Notes: generated by a model from the sequence alone, not told the origin. 64,000 bases of DNA from Melitaea cinxia (GCF_905220565.1 NC_059398.1:496001-560000); one strand, 5' to 3'. Shown: positions 10,353-22,563, numbered from the stretch's first letter. Program-made: numbers and translations.

Positions 10353-10760
10353 CTCAAAATCAAAAATATCAGATAAGTATCTAATACAACTATTCTTGGT
10401 AGTAGCAACTTTCGTAATATCGGTATAGAATGTCCGTAAAGCCATTTGCAAACACTAGCGTATCAATAAGATGATAGATGGTTATGTTATTATGATAAAC
10501 ACGGGCGAAGTTCGCAAATGTTTACGAGATAAATGGATTGAAACGAACGCCGATAGAAAACAACTTAGTTAGCGTCGGGTAACATTCCATTGCGATCACT
10601 GAATACCCTCAGCTGTACTGTTACTGAGAAAAAGAAATATATTTTCTATCTATCAATTCTAATATAAATATTGTGACTATCTGTATGTATAACATTGATG
10701 TATCACTTTTACCAGTAGAAAATAGTAATGTTTTTTAAATTATTTTTTAGTACTTGCAAT
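10353..10760. other. Unannotated AT-rich DNA
   Basis: No repeat family or reading frame recognised. Confidence 0.5.
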
Positions 10761-11069
10761 GATCATCGTCATCATCATTATCATCATTCCAGCCTATTGC
10801 AGTCCACTGCTGAACATAGGCCTCCACAAGTTCGCGCCAAAAATGCGTGAACTTATGTGTGTTGCCCATAGTCACCACGATGGGCAGGTGGGTTGATGAC
10901 CGCAGGGCTGACTTTGTCGCACCTGAGACGCTGCTGTCCGTCTTCGGCCTGTGTGTTTCAAAGCCAGCGGTTAGATGGTTATCCCGCCATCGGTCAGCTT
11001 CTTAAGTTCCAAGGTGGTAGTGGAACTGTGTTATCCCTTAGTCGCCTCTTACGACACCTACGGGAAGAT
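10761..11069 (-). repeat. RTE-derived element B, 5' end missing, with microsatellite tail
   Basis: The plus strand begins with (ATC)n and AGCCTATTGCAGTCCACTG, the reverse of the RTE terminus. It breaks off in ACGACACCTACGGGAAG, so the GCTGTGTGGCTACGG end is absent. Confidence 0.85.
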
Positions 11070-11640
11070 AGGCAATAATAACATCATCAACGCAGTAATA
11101 ATATATCAAGTGCGAGCTAATTTTAATTTTTTTAGCGTTTAAAGGTGACATTCACGTCAAGACGGAAATCACACGATTGTCTTGTTTTCGCTCGACCGGT
11201 GATTACGCGAACACCAAATGAACTGGTGTTGATCACGTGGTCATGTTCACTTTATGTGGCGTTAATTCGTTGAAGATCTTTTTTTTGTTTGATAGGATTT
11301 TAAATGGACTAAAGCTAACATTTTTTACTATAATTAAAATCTATAATTAAAAACTATAAATAAACACGAAAAAGACAGTTTGTGACATTGTGGCTAATAG
11401 GGTCACTAAGGCGTTACGCCCACAACCTTACGAAAGGTCACATTATCCACAAACACACACACAGACAGACTATCTTTGCAGGCGTAGGCTTAGCCCACGT
11501 ATTTTGACAGCTCACACTTGTCTAGGCATGCAGAGCCATCACTTGATCGACTTCACGACTCCCATAACCCTTTCTCTCCGGCGTTGTGTTAAGCCTAGAT
11601 GCGGTCTCATTAAGAGATACTCTTAGTGTCAATATACTTT
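11070..11640. other. Unannotated DNA with a short CA/CAGA run
   Basis: It includes a CACAC-rich run near 11,450. A 78-codon frame at 11,390-11,626 has no recognisable features. It is more GC-rich than the flanks from 11,490 to 11,620. Confidence 0.45.
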
Positions 11641-11641
11641 A

Positions 11642-11742
11642 ACGCTTCAGCCTGTAATAATCCCACTACTAGGCATAGTTCTCTTTCCCCATGTAGGAGA
11701 AGAATCAAGAGCTTAATCCACCACGCTCAATATACTTACTGA
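11642..11742 (-). repeat. SINE C, 3' tail fragment
   Basis: The plus strand reads CGCTTCAGCCTGTAATA, CCCACTACTAGGCATAG and CCATGTAGGAGAAG, the reverse of the C tail. No tRNA head is present. Confidence 0.75.
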
Positions 11743-12063
11743 GTCCTAATAATGGCAATCCGTGTTTTCACGACATCATCTCAAATTCGACCCTCCACCC
11801 AATGAAAATAAAAACTCCAACAGCAATTTAAGCTCAAAAAGAAAAAATAGGTTTATTTTTATTTCTAAATCTTAGTAATGCGAGGGATCGAAACATTTTC
11901 TAACAGGCCGCAGTCACGTTGTAAACTCACACGTGACCATACGTCTAAGGTCACAGCACTCACGTATTACTCGACAAAAAAATTTCCACTTCGATGGAAA
12001 ATCGCTTTTCTCACGTTATCCGTTTCACCTTTCTACACTCGCATTGTCCTGTAGGGTTTTAAC

Positions 12064-12172
12064 TTTTTTTTATACAACTGGCCGCCAAAACAACTAAACG
12101 CCTGCAACACCAGGAGCATCGCAAGCGCGTTGCTGACCCTATCCCCAATCCCCCCAGGAGGGAGGACAACTT
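12064..12172 (-). repeat. Retroposon A, 3' part with internal deletion
   Basis: The terminal A run and GCCGCC block are followed directly by CGCCTGCAACACCAG. The GTAAGCGATTACC block is missing. It lies 70 bp from a plus-strand partial copy, in tail-in orientation. Confidence 0.7.
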
Positions 12173-12242
12173 TCTTATTGACATTGAAAATTTTAATTAT
12201 TGTACTTTAATAAGATTGTATATTTCTAATTCTACATATACA

Positions 12243-12328
12243 TTCTGGTGTTGCAGGCGTCTATAAGCTACGGTAATCGCTTACCATCAGGTGAGCCGTA
12301 CGCTAGTTTGCCGAACGAAAAAAAAAAA
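12243..12328 (+). repeat. Retroposon A, 3' part
   Basis: It starts within TTCTGGTGTTGCAGGCG and ends with an 11-A run. It overlaps in content with the minus-strand copy at 12,064-12,172 and contains exactly the block that copy lacks. Confidence 0.75.
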
Positions 12329-12449
12329 TCAGTGGAATAAATATTCAAAGAATATCAATAATTTGGATAAGAAATTCATGTGTTGAAATTGAATATACAA
12401 TTTCAAAATACAATATCTAGTTAAAATTTCAAACAAATATTTATTTTCG

Positions 12450-12672
12450 GTTTGGTTGTCTAGCCTCGTGGGTCTCCCCGCCGTGCCTCAAAGAGCACTT
12501 TATGCTATCGGTTCCAGTTGTTATAATATACACCTGGTACCGACAGCCGACACCGGTTACTCATAGTAGGGAATAAATCCGCCAACTCGCACGCAGTGCA
12601 GCGTGGTGGATTGAGCTCCGATCCTTCGCTTACATGGAGAAAGAGGCCTATGCCCAACAGTGGGATATTACA
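12450..12672 (+). repeat. SINE C, head missing
   Basis: It begins in the middle of C (GTGGGTCTCCCCGCCGTGCC) and runs through CAGCGTGGTGGATTGAGC to AAGAGGCCTATGCCCAACAG and GGGATATTACA. Confidence 0.8.
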
Positions 12673-13046
12673 ATACTCGTGACACTTTTACGAAAAATTT
12701 CTTAAGAGAATAATCTCTCATATTACCTATTTTGTGTTTATGTTAAAAATACAACAGATTTCTCTCTAATAGCTGCGGAGTGTAGTAAAAGTTTTAACGT
12801 AATATGATATCAGAGGCTGAAAGCGGTAAAGTTTGTTCGTAAGCCGGGATTCGAGTAACTTGTTACTAAATCTATGAATCACTTAACAACTTTCTCGTTG
12901 TAACGAATAAAACAACTAAATGAAAACGGCTCGCGCGATTATTTTATTTGAAATGAAAATTTATTTCAACTTAATTCATGAAATAGTATTCAAAAGTGAG
13001 TTTAGGAATTATATTGTTATGTACATACTCGTATTCATTCGTTGAT
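12673..13046. other. Unannotated AT-rich DNA
   Basis: Nothing recognised. Confidence 0.5.
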
Positions 13047-13282
13047 TAGCCCTTTGGCGCAGTTTGTAGTGACCCTGCTTTCTGCTCCGAGGGTTGTGGG
13101 TTCGATTCCCACCCTAAGTCTGGGTGTAATATAAATATTTATTTATTTATTTATTTATTTATGTATAATTTATAATTATGTTTATAGAAAAAAAATTGCT
13201 GTTACCTATAACACAAGCATTAAGTTGCTTACTTTAGGAACAGACGACCATGTGTGTATTGTGTAGATATTTATTTTATTTG
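13047..13282 (+). repeat. tRNA-headed SINE D, near full length
   Basis: The head has A box TGGCGCAGTTTG and B box GGTTCGATTCC. A (TTTA)n body follows, then ACCTATAACACAAGCATTAA and GCTTACTTTAGGAACAG, and the element closes with another TTTA-type run. The order and spacing match the copies at 38,471, 55,106 and, in reverse, 58,651. Confidence 0.85.
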
Positions 13283-13636
13283 AATACATAATACGATTGC
13301 TTCTTTGTAATTGTTGCGCGAAAACAAAAGCAATGCAAATATTGCTGTCAAAATTAAATTGTAGTCCCCTTTTGGGGTTATTTATGCTTCACGAATATTA
13401 CCTTTCGTAAATTATTTTATGGGTTGGAAAATAAGTTGAAAGCGAGTGTCGAATGCAACGTTTTCTTAAAACGTAAGTTTTAACTCTATCTTTTATATTT
13501 AGAGCAGCTTTCCTTGTTGAGAATGTTAAAGACATATTACGAATTTGCACAAAAATTACAGTTTTTAATAAAAGTTTAATAATAGTTTTTAATAATAATA
13601 ATTGAACACATGCAAACGAAAACACACTCATTACAC
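13283..13636. other. Unannotated AT-rich DNA
   Basis: A 77-codon minus-strand frame (13,398-13,631) has no recognisable motif and is probably chance. Confidence 0.45.
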
Positions 13637-13850
13637 GACTCGATTACATCGACAATTAATACAACGTAGGTAGACGGAAAAATATTCAAGTTAATACGCT
13701 TTATATAGATAATTCAAAAAACAAACAGCTTTAGATTACAAATAGAGTCATTGATATTTGTCCGCTCAGTAAACAATTAGGAGGTAACACACATAAAAAA
13801 ATAAAATTGAATTGGGAATCTCCTCCTTTTTAAGTCATACAAAAAAAGTA
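13637..13850 (-). repeat. Element E, internally deleted and degenerate
   Basis: It carries ATTACATCGACAATTAATAC at one end and GAATCTCCTCCTTTTTAAG at the other. The two variable modules between them are reduced to one worn copy. Confidence 0.65.
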
Positions 13851-15370
13851 AAAAATGCGTGTACTATCTACCATGATACCATTTTCGAAAACAAAAATAA
13901 AAAATAAAAAATAAATAAAAAAAGAACTTTTTTTTACGATTTAACGTAAAATTTAAGAAAAAACATTTATAACGTTAACAATGTAATAATTATTTAATCT
14001 ATATCAGTCTCATGTTTAAATATTATAAAGAAAAAATAGTCGTACTGGCAGACATTTTCTTCAGTCGAAATATTTTAGAAAGTTCCTTAGGATTTTCCCG
14101 GCATTGCGAAGGTCTTATTATTACGAGCCAGATCTAGGGGATTTATTTAAAACGATAGCCGTCTTACCCTTACAAACAACCGACGCGTTTAATTATGATA
14201 TTTTGCATTCTTACCAACTTAAAAATTTAGACAAATTATTAGACGAATAATGTTGGCACCAATAAAACTTTGTAAGCTCTGTTTACATATTCAACAGACA
14301 TTCACGGGGAACGATGTTTTTGCGTATACACAATTTTACATCTACAATATATACAAGGAAATGAGAAACGACTAATATGTTACTATGTACCGCGTTAGAG
14401 GAATTCAATAAAACTGCATATAACGTATATAGTTTATATAAGTATATAGCTATTTATAAAATATTAATCCTGTGGAGCGGCAATTAATATTATTTATTTT
14501 ATACTTTATTGTACAACACAAATATGCTACAAACAAAGCATAAAGGTAAAGGATACAAATAGTGAAATACAATGGGCGGACTTATCTAATAAGCCATTTC
14601 TTCAGACAATCCAGATCAGCACAGGTTTAAGTTCGGTTGTATACCTTACCCTTAAACTATAACTTGTGTTTGATTATTTCTAGTATGTAATGTTTAGAAA
14701 TAGTATGAATTATATAAACCGTGATACCGTAAACTTTATTATTCGAAAAACCAATATCGCGTCAAGACAATGACAGACGAATAATTCGTTACGCTCGTGT
14801 TGTCATCTATTTTTGTATACTCGTGTTTGAGAAAACTTCTATACCAATTTTTTTATGAAGTCTACTTCAAAAGATGTAACCTACCTAATAACTTAAAAGA
14901 TTGTTTAACTGAAAATGGCCGTATATAGACAGTTAACTTTTTGAAAAAGATAAATATGTACAAGAATATATAAATGTTATTATTGTAGTCGCTAATGACC
15001 TTAGCTATTAAAAAGCGACTTAAAATAAATAAATTAAAAAAAAAGAGAATCGTCATTTTAAAGCACTTAAGATTGGAATTTAACTAATAAAATATTATGT
15101 ATAATAGAAAAGTAACGTTTACAGGTACGAGCATAAATAGTTTTTCTGTTATATCGCGTGTCCTAAACGGGCTATAATATTGTATTATACATCACTATTT
15201 TCAACATTTTTTACGTAGTCATTGCCAAAAATATATAATATTTATATTTATGTATATATTAAGTAACAGCACATAACCATATTGTTACCGTGAAGTTGTA
15301 ATGTAATGATAACTATTTGCATGCATTACGATACAAAAAAAAAAATATTATCACACGAATACATCACCTA
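13851..15370. other. Unannotated AT-rich DNA, about 1.5 kb
   Basis: Strongly AT-rich. A 64-codon minus-strand frame (14,862-15,056) is phenylalanine- and isoleucine-rich, as expected by chance in such DNA. No repeat family recognised. Confidence 0.5.
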
Positions 15371-15787
15371 TAATTGTGTTTGCAGGCAAACGAAAAAAAC
15401 CGACTACAATTATATCGACAAGTAATGAAAAATTAGTTCAGTAAATACGCATTATCAAAGATTACTCCAAAAGTTGTAATCAGATCTCGATGAAATTTAA
15501 ATGTAACCACATGATAAACATCAGCTTTTAATAATTATCAAAATCGGTACAGCCAGTAAAAAGTTATGCGGATTTTCGAGTTCCTCTCGATTTCTCTGGG
15601 ATCCCATCATCAGATCCTGGTTTCCTTATCATGGTACCATACCAGGGATATCTCTTTTCTAACATAAAAATAATTATCAAAATCGGTTCATAAACGACGA
15701 AGTTATCCCCGAACAAACATAAAAATAAAAAATAATAAAAATATATATACGGTCGAATTGAGTAACCTCCTCCTTTTTTGAAGTCAA
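15371..15787 (-). repeat. Element E, long copy with GGGATA-type module
   Basis: It runs from GTGTTTGCAGGCAAACG at one end to AACCTCCTCCTTTTTTGAAG at the other. It has the middle module with TCTGGGATCCCATCATC and CTTATCATGGTACC. Spacing is intact, making this one of the better copies. Confidence 0.8.
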
Positions 15788-16584
15788 AATCATAATGAAA
15801 TTTGTAAATAATGTTTATGTGAAATAGTATCGAAAATTAAGCTAATATTCTAAATAATAAAGCAGTAATGTACATTTACCGACCAACACTCACCGAACGC
15901 TTTGCAGTAACGTGTGTTACGGAAATTAGTTATCCATTTTTTTTACATGAATAAAATGGTATAACGGATTACCAGCTTATTGAGACAGATGGTTGTTTCA
16001 TATATCTACGATATTATTATTATATTTGTGATATAGTTTCCGGAGAGTAAAAATATAATTTGTTATAACTTCAAGTATTTTTAGAAAATGTTATAATATT
16101 AATTTCATGTAAAAACTTATTTGTGCACTGTATCAGTAAAACCATTCTCTTAGAATTTTATTCATCCGTTTAATCATTCGGGTTGAATAATAAAAAATTC
16201 TTTCAGATAACAATACAATTGAAACAGTATTCGCTGTATTCAGTAATATTTTCTAATTCAAACGACCGCTAAACGAGCGATTAGAACTAAAATTGCGTAC
16301 CGTCACTCTTCTAAATTATTTCCTATATATGAGAAGGAACTTAAGAAGAACATTGTTGACTTGACATTAGATGTCTTACATGTTTAATTTCGTCCCTGAA
16401 AGAGCCAAGCAATGTCTTTAAAAATCAATTTGTGAAAAAGTGAGTTTACACAAAGTCTTCTCAGTCTAATGATACAAATGAAAAAGTAATACAACCAGTT
16501 TTTCTATTAATTTTTTTATCGTTCAATACGTTGAACTAAAAATCTGAATTTCCTCGACATCTGCATCAGTTTAATTATTATAAA
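15788..16584. other. Unannotated AT-rich DNA
   Basis: No repeat family or frame recognised. Confidence 0.5.
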
Positions 16585-16833
16585 TGAAGTAGGCTACAAT
16601 AGGAAATTTACTGCTCAAAATATGAAGCTTCCAGAGTAAGATAGTAGTTTGACTTTACAGAACATCACGGCTTAATGCTGTTTTCAAGCCGTTTTGTGTT
16701 CCTGTTGGTGTGTAAGGTGACCAGAGCTCCTGGGGGGGGGGAATAAGGGGAGATAATAAGGGATAAGGTGGCAGCGCGCTTGCGATCGCCGTAATCGCCG
16801 TCAGGTGAGCCGTACGCTTGTTTATAAAAAAAA
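16585..16833 (+). repeat. Retroposon A, degenerate
   Basis: The 5' GGAAATTTACTGCTCAAAAT is followed by a diverged CAGCCCGACTGG block, a G run at about 16,732-16,740 and GAGCCGTACGCTTG before the A run. The GCTTCTGGTGTTGCAG block is deleted. Confidence 0.75.
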
Positions 16834-18189
16834 CCCAACCAAGTTTTAATAAAAAAAGGCCGTAATCCAGTTGCATGGCCACACAATACAATGCCGTAGT
16901 CAGAGCACGTAAGATGGGACTATTCACCTGCAATCTCGGAATGCAAATCTTATTAACATCCATTGTGCTTGCCTTCGTGTTTACTTGAATTCGAGAATGA
17001 TGCATTGTTTGTTATTTAATTAACGACGGGTTAGCCGGGGATTGAATTAAAACATTCATCGTTTGTATTTTAAAAGTGTATTTATTTTCTATTTTAGTTT
17101 AGCTGCTAATAAATGTGGCATTATTGCAATAGCGAGATTAACCTAGCAAAAAAGTAATAATTTTTGAAGTGAGAGGCTTTAGGCGCATGAGGGTTAAATT
17201 TTTACGGATAAAACGCAATAATAATAATATTTGGGGTGGTTTGGGGATGAAATGGACAGGGTGTTATCTCGTCCGCCATCGGAAGAGAGGATCCTCCGAC
17301 CAGACGGGAGTTGTATCTGGTTGTACGAGTATATATACTCAATCGGTCTGATAACTTTGATATCGCGATGTAGGATACGTCAGTTTTCTCTAGTTTGTAA
17401 CTCGCGAGATAGATGCCGCTACAAATATTAGCGTCACGAAGATGTGCAACGTTTTTGTCGAACAACAGAGCCACCTAGCGTGTACTATAAGAAACTACAA
17501 AGGTTGTTACATTAATATCGATAGTATTACATTGCAAACTAACTAGATGGCGCTGGAACAGAAGTCTAAAACTTTAGATTTGTGTAAATACAAACGAGAC
17601 TTAAAATTAGTTTGCCAAAGAAGTTACACTTCTGACATGTTTACTTTGTACGTACGCAGTTTTTTTTATTATTGTAACGCATTTTCTATTGAAAAGCTCA
17701 ATTTCTATTTAGAACATAGTTGGGTTACTTTAATATGGATTTAATTAGCTATGAAATCACGTGACTAATCTTATTTTAATTTTTCATTTAAAACAAATAA
17801 AGTGCTCTTTTTAACGTTAGACACTTTACTAAAGTGCTCCTTAAACGTTATGGACTTTACAGCGAGAATGTACATGCTATATGCACGACCTTTCTTTATC
17901 AACTCATACACTATATTAGTACACAGGCCACTGGACTAATCCGAAAATGACATCTCGCAAACGGGCCTCGAAAAGGATAAATCCGCCAAGGCATATAAAT
18001 GACGAAGATGTTTAGATATATACTACACTGCTTAAGATTCGCTCTTATAAGGAAATGTGCTTATTAAATTTCATGCGTGGCAATTAAAACTTGCACGTTA
18101 ACTATGGACAAAAAGATTCACATCTTCATTGCTTCATAAAACTTGGGCTTTGACAAACTATATAATGTGAACTTGTAAAACTAGATAGC
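16834..18189. other. Unannotated DNA, about 1.35 kb
   Basis: 17,230-17,480 is more GC-rich and holds overlapping short frames on both strands (66 and 90 codons). They show no domain I can name and no copy elsewhere in the window. Confidence 0.45.
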
Positions 18190-18395
18190 AAATGTGAAAT
18201 ATAAGATAGATCTCGAAGGCACGGTTGGGAGACCTACAAGGACTAACAACCAGACCGGAAATAAATATTTGTATAAACACAAATATCCACTACGAGCAGG
18301 AATCAAATCCGCGACCGTGTTTAGGCGACGCTGACGCGACACACGCACCATTACACCAGAGCGATCGTTATACATATGAAAATAAATACAAACGT
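18190..18395 (-). repeat. tRNA-headed SINE C3
   Basis: On the minus strand the head has TGGTGTAATGGTGCG (A box) and GGATTTGATTCC (B box), then TATTTGTGTTTATAC and GGTCTCCCAACC. The related copies are at 30,097, 51,397 and 60,731. Confidence 0.65.
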
Positions 18396-18581
18396 AGCAC
18401 CCAGACTCGAATTATTATTATTTATTATCATCATATTGTATATAAATATTATTTACAGAAAAAAATATACAATTTATGTGATAAACATTGCAGTAAAAAC
18501 AATAAACAGTTTAACAGTGCACTGTGAAATAGGAAAATGGAAATAGGAATCGAATTCACAAGAGCCTGTAACATTCACTTT

Positions 18582-18640
18582 TGAGCAAAGGCCTCTTGCT
18601 CCATGTAAAGAAGGATCGGAGCCTAATCCAATTAACAAAG
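18582..18640 (-). repeat. SINE C tail fragment
   Basis: The plus strand reads GGCCTCTTGCTCCATGTA and GAAGGATCGGAGCCTAATCC, a worn C tail in reverse. Confidence 0.55.
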
Positions 18641-19022
18641 TACACTGATAATTAATTGAACGCTCTTATGTATTATTGTTGTTTGTTGCTGTCTAGACAT
18701 TTATCAAATATTTAAGAAAGAGGATTGGAAATTAATCAAAAACATTTCTGGAATACTAATGAGAAAACACACATATTTCGAAGTGAGTCTCGAAATGAAA
18801 ATCATTCACCAAGATGTTTCCTGAAGATACGACCATGTGATGAATTTTTAAACAAAATTGAAACAGCAACGTTGCCAGAATTTTAATAACATTATAAATA
18901 CTAAGTGACGTGTGACCGTTAGGAGATTTCAGCTTAGATGATTGAAGATCTAATCTGAAATTAAACAGCTTACTTACTTTCCACTGATAGGTTTAAGACT
19001 TATATTTTTCTCTTGAATTTAA
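18641..19022. other. Unannotated AT-rich DNA
   Basis: Nothing recognised. Confidence 0.5.
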
Positions 19023-19229
19023 AGCTCATGCAATACTGTTTTCGAACAGTGTTGTGTTCCTGTTGGTGAGTAAGCCAGTAAGGTGACCAAAGCTCCTGGG
19101 TGGAATTGGAGATAAGGTCGGCAGTGCGCTTGCAATGCTTCTGGTGTTACAGGCGTCTATAAGCTACGGTAATCACTTACCATCAGGTGAGCCGTACGTA
19201 GTGCCGACCTAGTTGTATTAAAAAAAAAT
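19023..19229 (+). repeat. Retroposon A, 5'-truncated
   Basis: It begins in CAATACTGTTTTCGAACAG and ends with a 9-A run. A 10-bp local duplication (GTAAGCCAGTAAGG) lies just before the GTGACCA block. Confidence 0.8.
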
Positions 19230-19522
19230 CTGTTCTATTATACTTCCTTCAATTCTCTTCAAATTCCCAATTTATTTTCCATGATGAATATTTCAGCAAT
19301 ATTATCAACTAGATATCGCTGGAACGACGATTATTCCGTTCTAAGTTTCAAATACGCTGGTTATTATCGAAATTTCTCGGAAAATCTATACTAGCGATTC
19401 AATGGGTACCTTAGAATAATATAGATCAGAAGTGGTGTCTTTTTAAATTATTTGATTTCAAATACTTTGTGACATCAGTCTTTCTTTTAAGTTTAACTGA
19501 TGGTTAGCGTGCGATGGTAACG

Positions 19523-19858
19523 TGCTGTGTGGCTACGGCACTAAAGAATTTAGCCACCCCCTCTCTTCCCGTGGGTGTCGTAACGGACGACTAAGGGATA
19601 GCATAGTTCCACTATCACCTTGGAACTTATAAAGCCGACCGATGGCGGGATAACCACCCAACTGCTGACTTTGAAATACACAGGCCGAAGACGGGCAGCA
19701 GCGTCTTAAGTGCGACAAAGCCAGCCCTGCGGTCACCAACCCGCCTGCCTAGCGTGGTGACTATGGGCAAAACACATGAGTTCACGCCATTTTAGGCGTA
19801 AACTTGTGGAGGCCTATGTCCAGCAGTGGACTGCAATAGGCTGAAATGATGACGATGA
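19523..19858 (+). repeat. RTE-derived element B, full length
   Basis: It is complete from GCTGTGTGGCTACGGCAC to GCCTATGTCCAGCAGTGG and a short GATGACGATGA tail. It is one of the least damaged copies. Confidence 0.9.
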
Positions 19859-20790
19859 AGCTACTTTATTCTTTACAAGAAGTTATTTGGCTGTGAAATA
19901 AGTTTTAGGTACTTTCGCAGTCGAACTGCTTCAAATTTTAGGCAATGTATTTTCAGCTGTACCCTTTCCAAAAACTATCGTTACGTATACAGAACCACAG
20001 AGTTTGGATATAAGGCAAATAATATCGAAAGTTGAAGCTTAACCGATAGATTTAAGGTTCTTCTTCACCCAATTATTTTTTCACTTTGACCTGCACCTGG
20101 CTTTGCCTAAAATTGGAACATTAATTGACAATTACTTTAATTTTTTACATGTCCTATTCTTTTGCCATTTCTAAGTCATAATTACTCCGTGCTGTGAGAA
20201 ATATACGAGAATAAAACAGGATCAAACATCGCATGTATGACGAGGCAAGTTCTATTTCCCTTTCATAGCTCATCAAGTAATGTGCTTCGATCACTCAGAC
20301 TGCACGCGTGCACTTCTCGCTTCACACTCGGATATTAGAAACTAGATTTCAATTTATTTGTGTCAATTACATCTAATCCTAGTACTTTGTTATATGTTAG
20401 TGAATCACTAGGATTTTTTTCCTAATTATCAAATAATTGTATCAAAGTAATTTGATTCTGAGCAGTTTGTATGTAATGTACTGCTCATATCGCCCCCACC
20501 AGACGATCGATACTTTTAAAATAATCTTGGCCAAATTTTAAGGATAGTAATTAATATGAACGTATTATATAATAATAAATAAACAAATAAATATATTATT
20601 CTTTCTACTATTAAGTCGGTAAATAGGCGTGCGGTCTGTTTACATTCTGAAGTACCACATGACACGACAAAAGTGAAACTTCTCAAAAGTCGTAGGAAGA
20701 CCTGCCTACAGTTAGAATTTTTTATATCGACTTATTTAACCTTGCATTTCCATTTTCATTTGTGACGCATTTTCTTTTCATCGAGTTGCA
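19859..20790. other. Unannotated AT-rich DNA
   Basis: No repeat family, RNA or convincing frame in about 930 bp. Confidence 0.5.
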
Positions 20791-20855
20791 TCTTAAAAAA
20801 GAAATACAGTCCTAACTACTGAAACTGAAATTCCTGGTTTTTTGAAGTCGGTTAA
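20791..20855 (-). repeat. Element E right-end remnant, degenerate
   Basis: An A run with ATACAGTC, then a diverged middle and TTTTTTGAAGTCGGTTA, match the terminal E block in reverse. Confidence 0.5.
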
Positions 20856-21000
20856 TAATAGTGTAGGTTCGTTTCAGACACATACATATTATACTTAAGA
20901 GGCTGTAAGTTTTATTACAATATTCGAACACGCGATGTTTACGACACACTACAGTTAATAAAATGACATGAAAATTAATAAAATTACTATTAAACGGTCT

Positions 21001-21333
21001 TCATCATTACCATCATTACAGCTTATACAGTCCACTGCTGGACATAAGCCTCCACAAGTTTACGCCAAAAATAACGTGAACTCATGTGTTGTGCCCATAG
21101 TCACCACGCTGAGTAGGCGGGTTGGTGACCGCAGGGCTGGCTTTGTCGCACCGAAGACGCTGCTACCCGTCTTCGGCCTGTGTATTTCAAAGCCAGCAGT
21201 TGGATGGTTATCCCGCCACCGGTCGGCTTTTTAAGTTCCAAGGTGGTAGCGGAACTGTGTTATCCCTTAGTCGCCTCTTACGACACCCACGGGAAGAGAG
21301 GGGTGGCTATATTCTTTAGTACCGTAGCCACAC
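21001..21333 (-). repeat. RTE-derived element B, full length
   Basis: The plus strand begins (ATC)n and ACAGTCCACTGCTGGACAT and ends ACCGTAGCCACACA. Frames of 65-88 codons in it are incidental. Confidence 0.9.
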
Positions 21334-21481
21334 ATTACACGGTCTTATATACCCGAAAATATATAATTTGGCCTTATGCTTTAGCGTAGGATCATAAAAT
21401 GGGTCGATGCATCCATATTTGAAGCGATCATTAAATCTTTTTTTTTCTAACCTTGTCAACAAATATGTATCACTTTGAGGT

Positions 21482-21508
21482 CATCTATGTCTTATGAAGA
21501 CATAGATG
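21482..21508. repeat. Short perfect palindrome
   Basis: CATCTATGTCTT (21,482-21,493) and its exact reverse complement (21,497-21,508) are separated by ATG. The right arm leads into the head of a SINE C copy. Confidence 0.8.
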
Positions 21509-21737
21509 GCAGTGGTTTGTGGCTGTTGCGCTGACGGTTGCGCGCTCGACCCTCGCACATGACAAACGTTTGTATTGGCAATACAGATGTTTGCCGTGGT
21601 CTAGGTGTTTGTGCAGTCCCCACCGTGCATCAGAGAGCACGTTAAGTCACCGTTCCCGGTTGTTATCATGTAGACGCATCGTTACTCATAGTAGGGGAAT
21701 ATTCACGTCAACCCGCATTGGAGCAGCGTGGTGAATT
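21500..21737 (+). repeat. SINE C with damaged head and lost 3' end
   Basis: GTTGCGCTGACGGTTGCG, TTGTATTGGCAATACAG and CAACCCGCATTGGAGCAG occur in C order. The B box is mutated and the tail after GGTGAATTAAG is absent. Confidence 0.75.
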
Positions 21738-21759
21738 AAGATAGATAATCAAAATTTTA

Positions 21760-21835
21760 ATTTGTAAGATGACGATTCGAAGACTTTTTTTGAAGCTTAT
21801 TTGAATAAAGTTATTTTTAGTTTTGATTTTAGAAT
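21760..21835 (-). repeat. Family F 5' fragment
   Basis: On the minus strand it reads AAAATCAAAACTAAAAATAA and then GAATCGTCATCTT, matching the start of the F copy at 29,888. Confidence 0.5.
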
Positions 21836-21844
21836 CCTTCAGGA

Positions 21845-21945
21845 ACTTGTAACAATCCTGGGGATTTGCTGGCTGACGCAAAGGTACTCTTGTGATGCTC
21901 CTTGTGTTGCAAACGTCCACATGGTAGGCTTTACACTTGTATACC
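21845..21945 (+). repeat. Very degenerate retroposon A remnant
   Basis: TCCTGGGGATTTG and GATGCTCCTTGTGTTGCAAA resemble the central A blocks in the right order. Many substitutions make this tentative. Confidence 0.35.
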
Positions 21946-22332
21946 AGACTTGTATATATAAAAATATTTAGGGGTCCTTACGATATTCTTTTCACCGTTA
22001 CTAAAACAACAGATTCGCCATTTCATTTTTACCTCTAACCCTCAAACTCAAACCCTCTATCTGTTTTATCCACAGCATTATCCATCATGTTACAATTCAC
22101 GGCACCTCAGTCACAAGTAATCCCATTTAAAAGCCTCGTCGCGTTGTTCGCGAAGCTCCATTCAAAAAGTTATTTAATTAAGAAAACGAAACGTACACCG
22201 TCACTCGACTGCGTTTGTTAAACGTAATACAATGTAGCTCAAATTAGTTCTGTACGCGAATAAGTTTTTAATTAAAAATACCAATAAAACGATCATCTAT
22301 GGGTACCTACCTCTAATCTTATCTTCTTTATA
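21946..22332. other. Unannotated DNA
   Basis: Nothing recognised. Confidence 0.5.
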
Positions 22333-22563
22333 CTGACTCTGGGACCTCGACCTTACAAAAGATTACAGATAAATCATACTACTTTCAAGCAGTGCTATCT
22401 TCCTGTTGGTAAGTAAGGTGACCAGAGCTCATGGGGGGAATTGGGGATAGGGTCGGCAACGCACTTGCGATGCTTCTGGTGTTGCAGGCGTCTATAAGCT
22501 ACAGTAAGCGGTTACCATCAGGTGAGCCGTAACTTCTTTGACGATTTAATTCTTTAAAAAAAA
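22333..22563 (+). repeat. Retroposon A, 5'-truncated
   Basis: It starts near CTGGGACCTCGACCTTAC and continues uninterrupted to the A run. It includes GGGTCGGCAACGCACTTG and GCAGGCGTCTATAAGC. Confidence 0.85.

Noticed and set aside
11390..11626. 78-codon frame with a CA-rich start
   Set aside because: No motif, no relative in the window and a low-complexity beginning. Treated as chance.
17169..17474. Possible small gene or exon cluster
   Set aside because: Three short overlapping frames on both strands, no start context, splice pattern or motif. Left as unannotated.
20968..21389. Frames of 65-88 codons repeated almost unchanged at 8,360, 10,893, 19,533, 21,122 and 51,121
   Set aside because: They recur because element B is repeated. 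The frame is not kept in other copies and shows no protein-like features.
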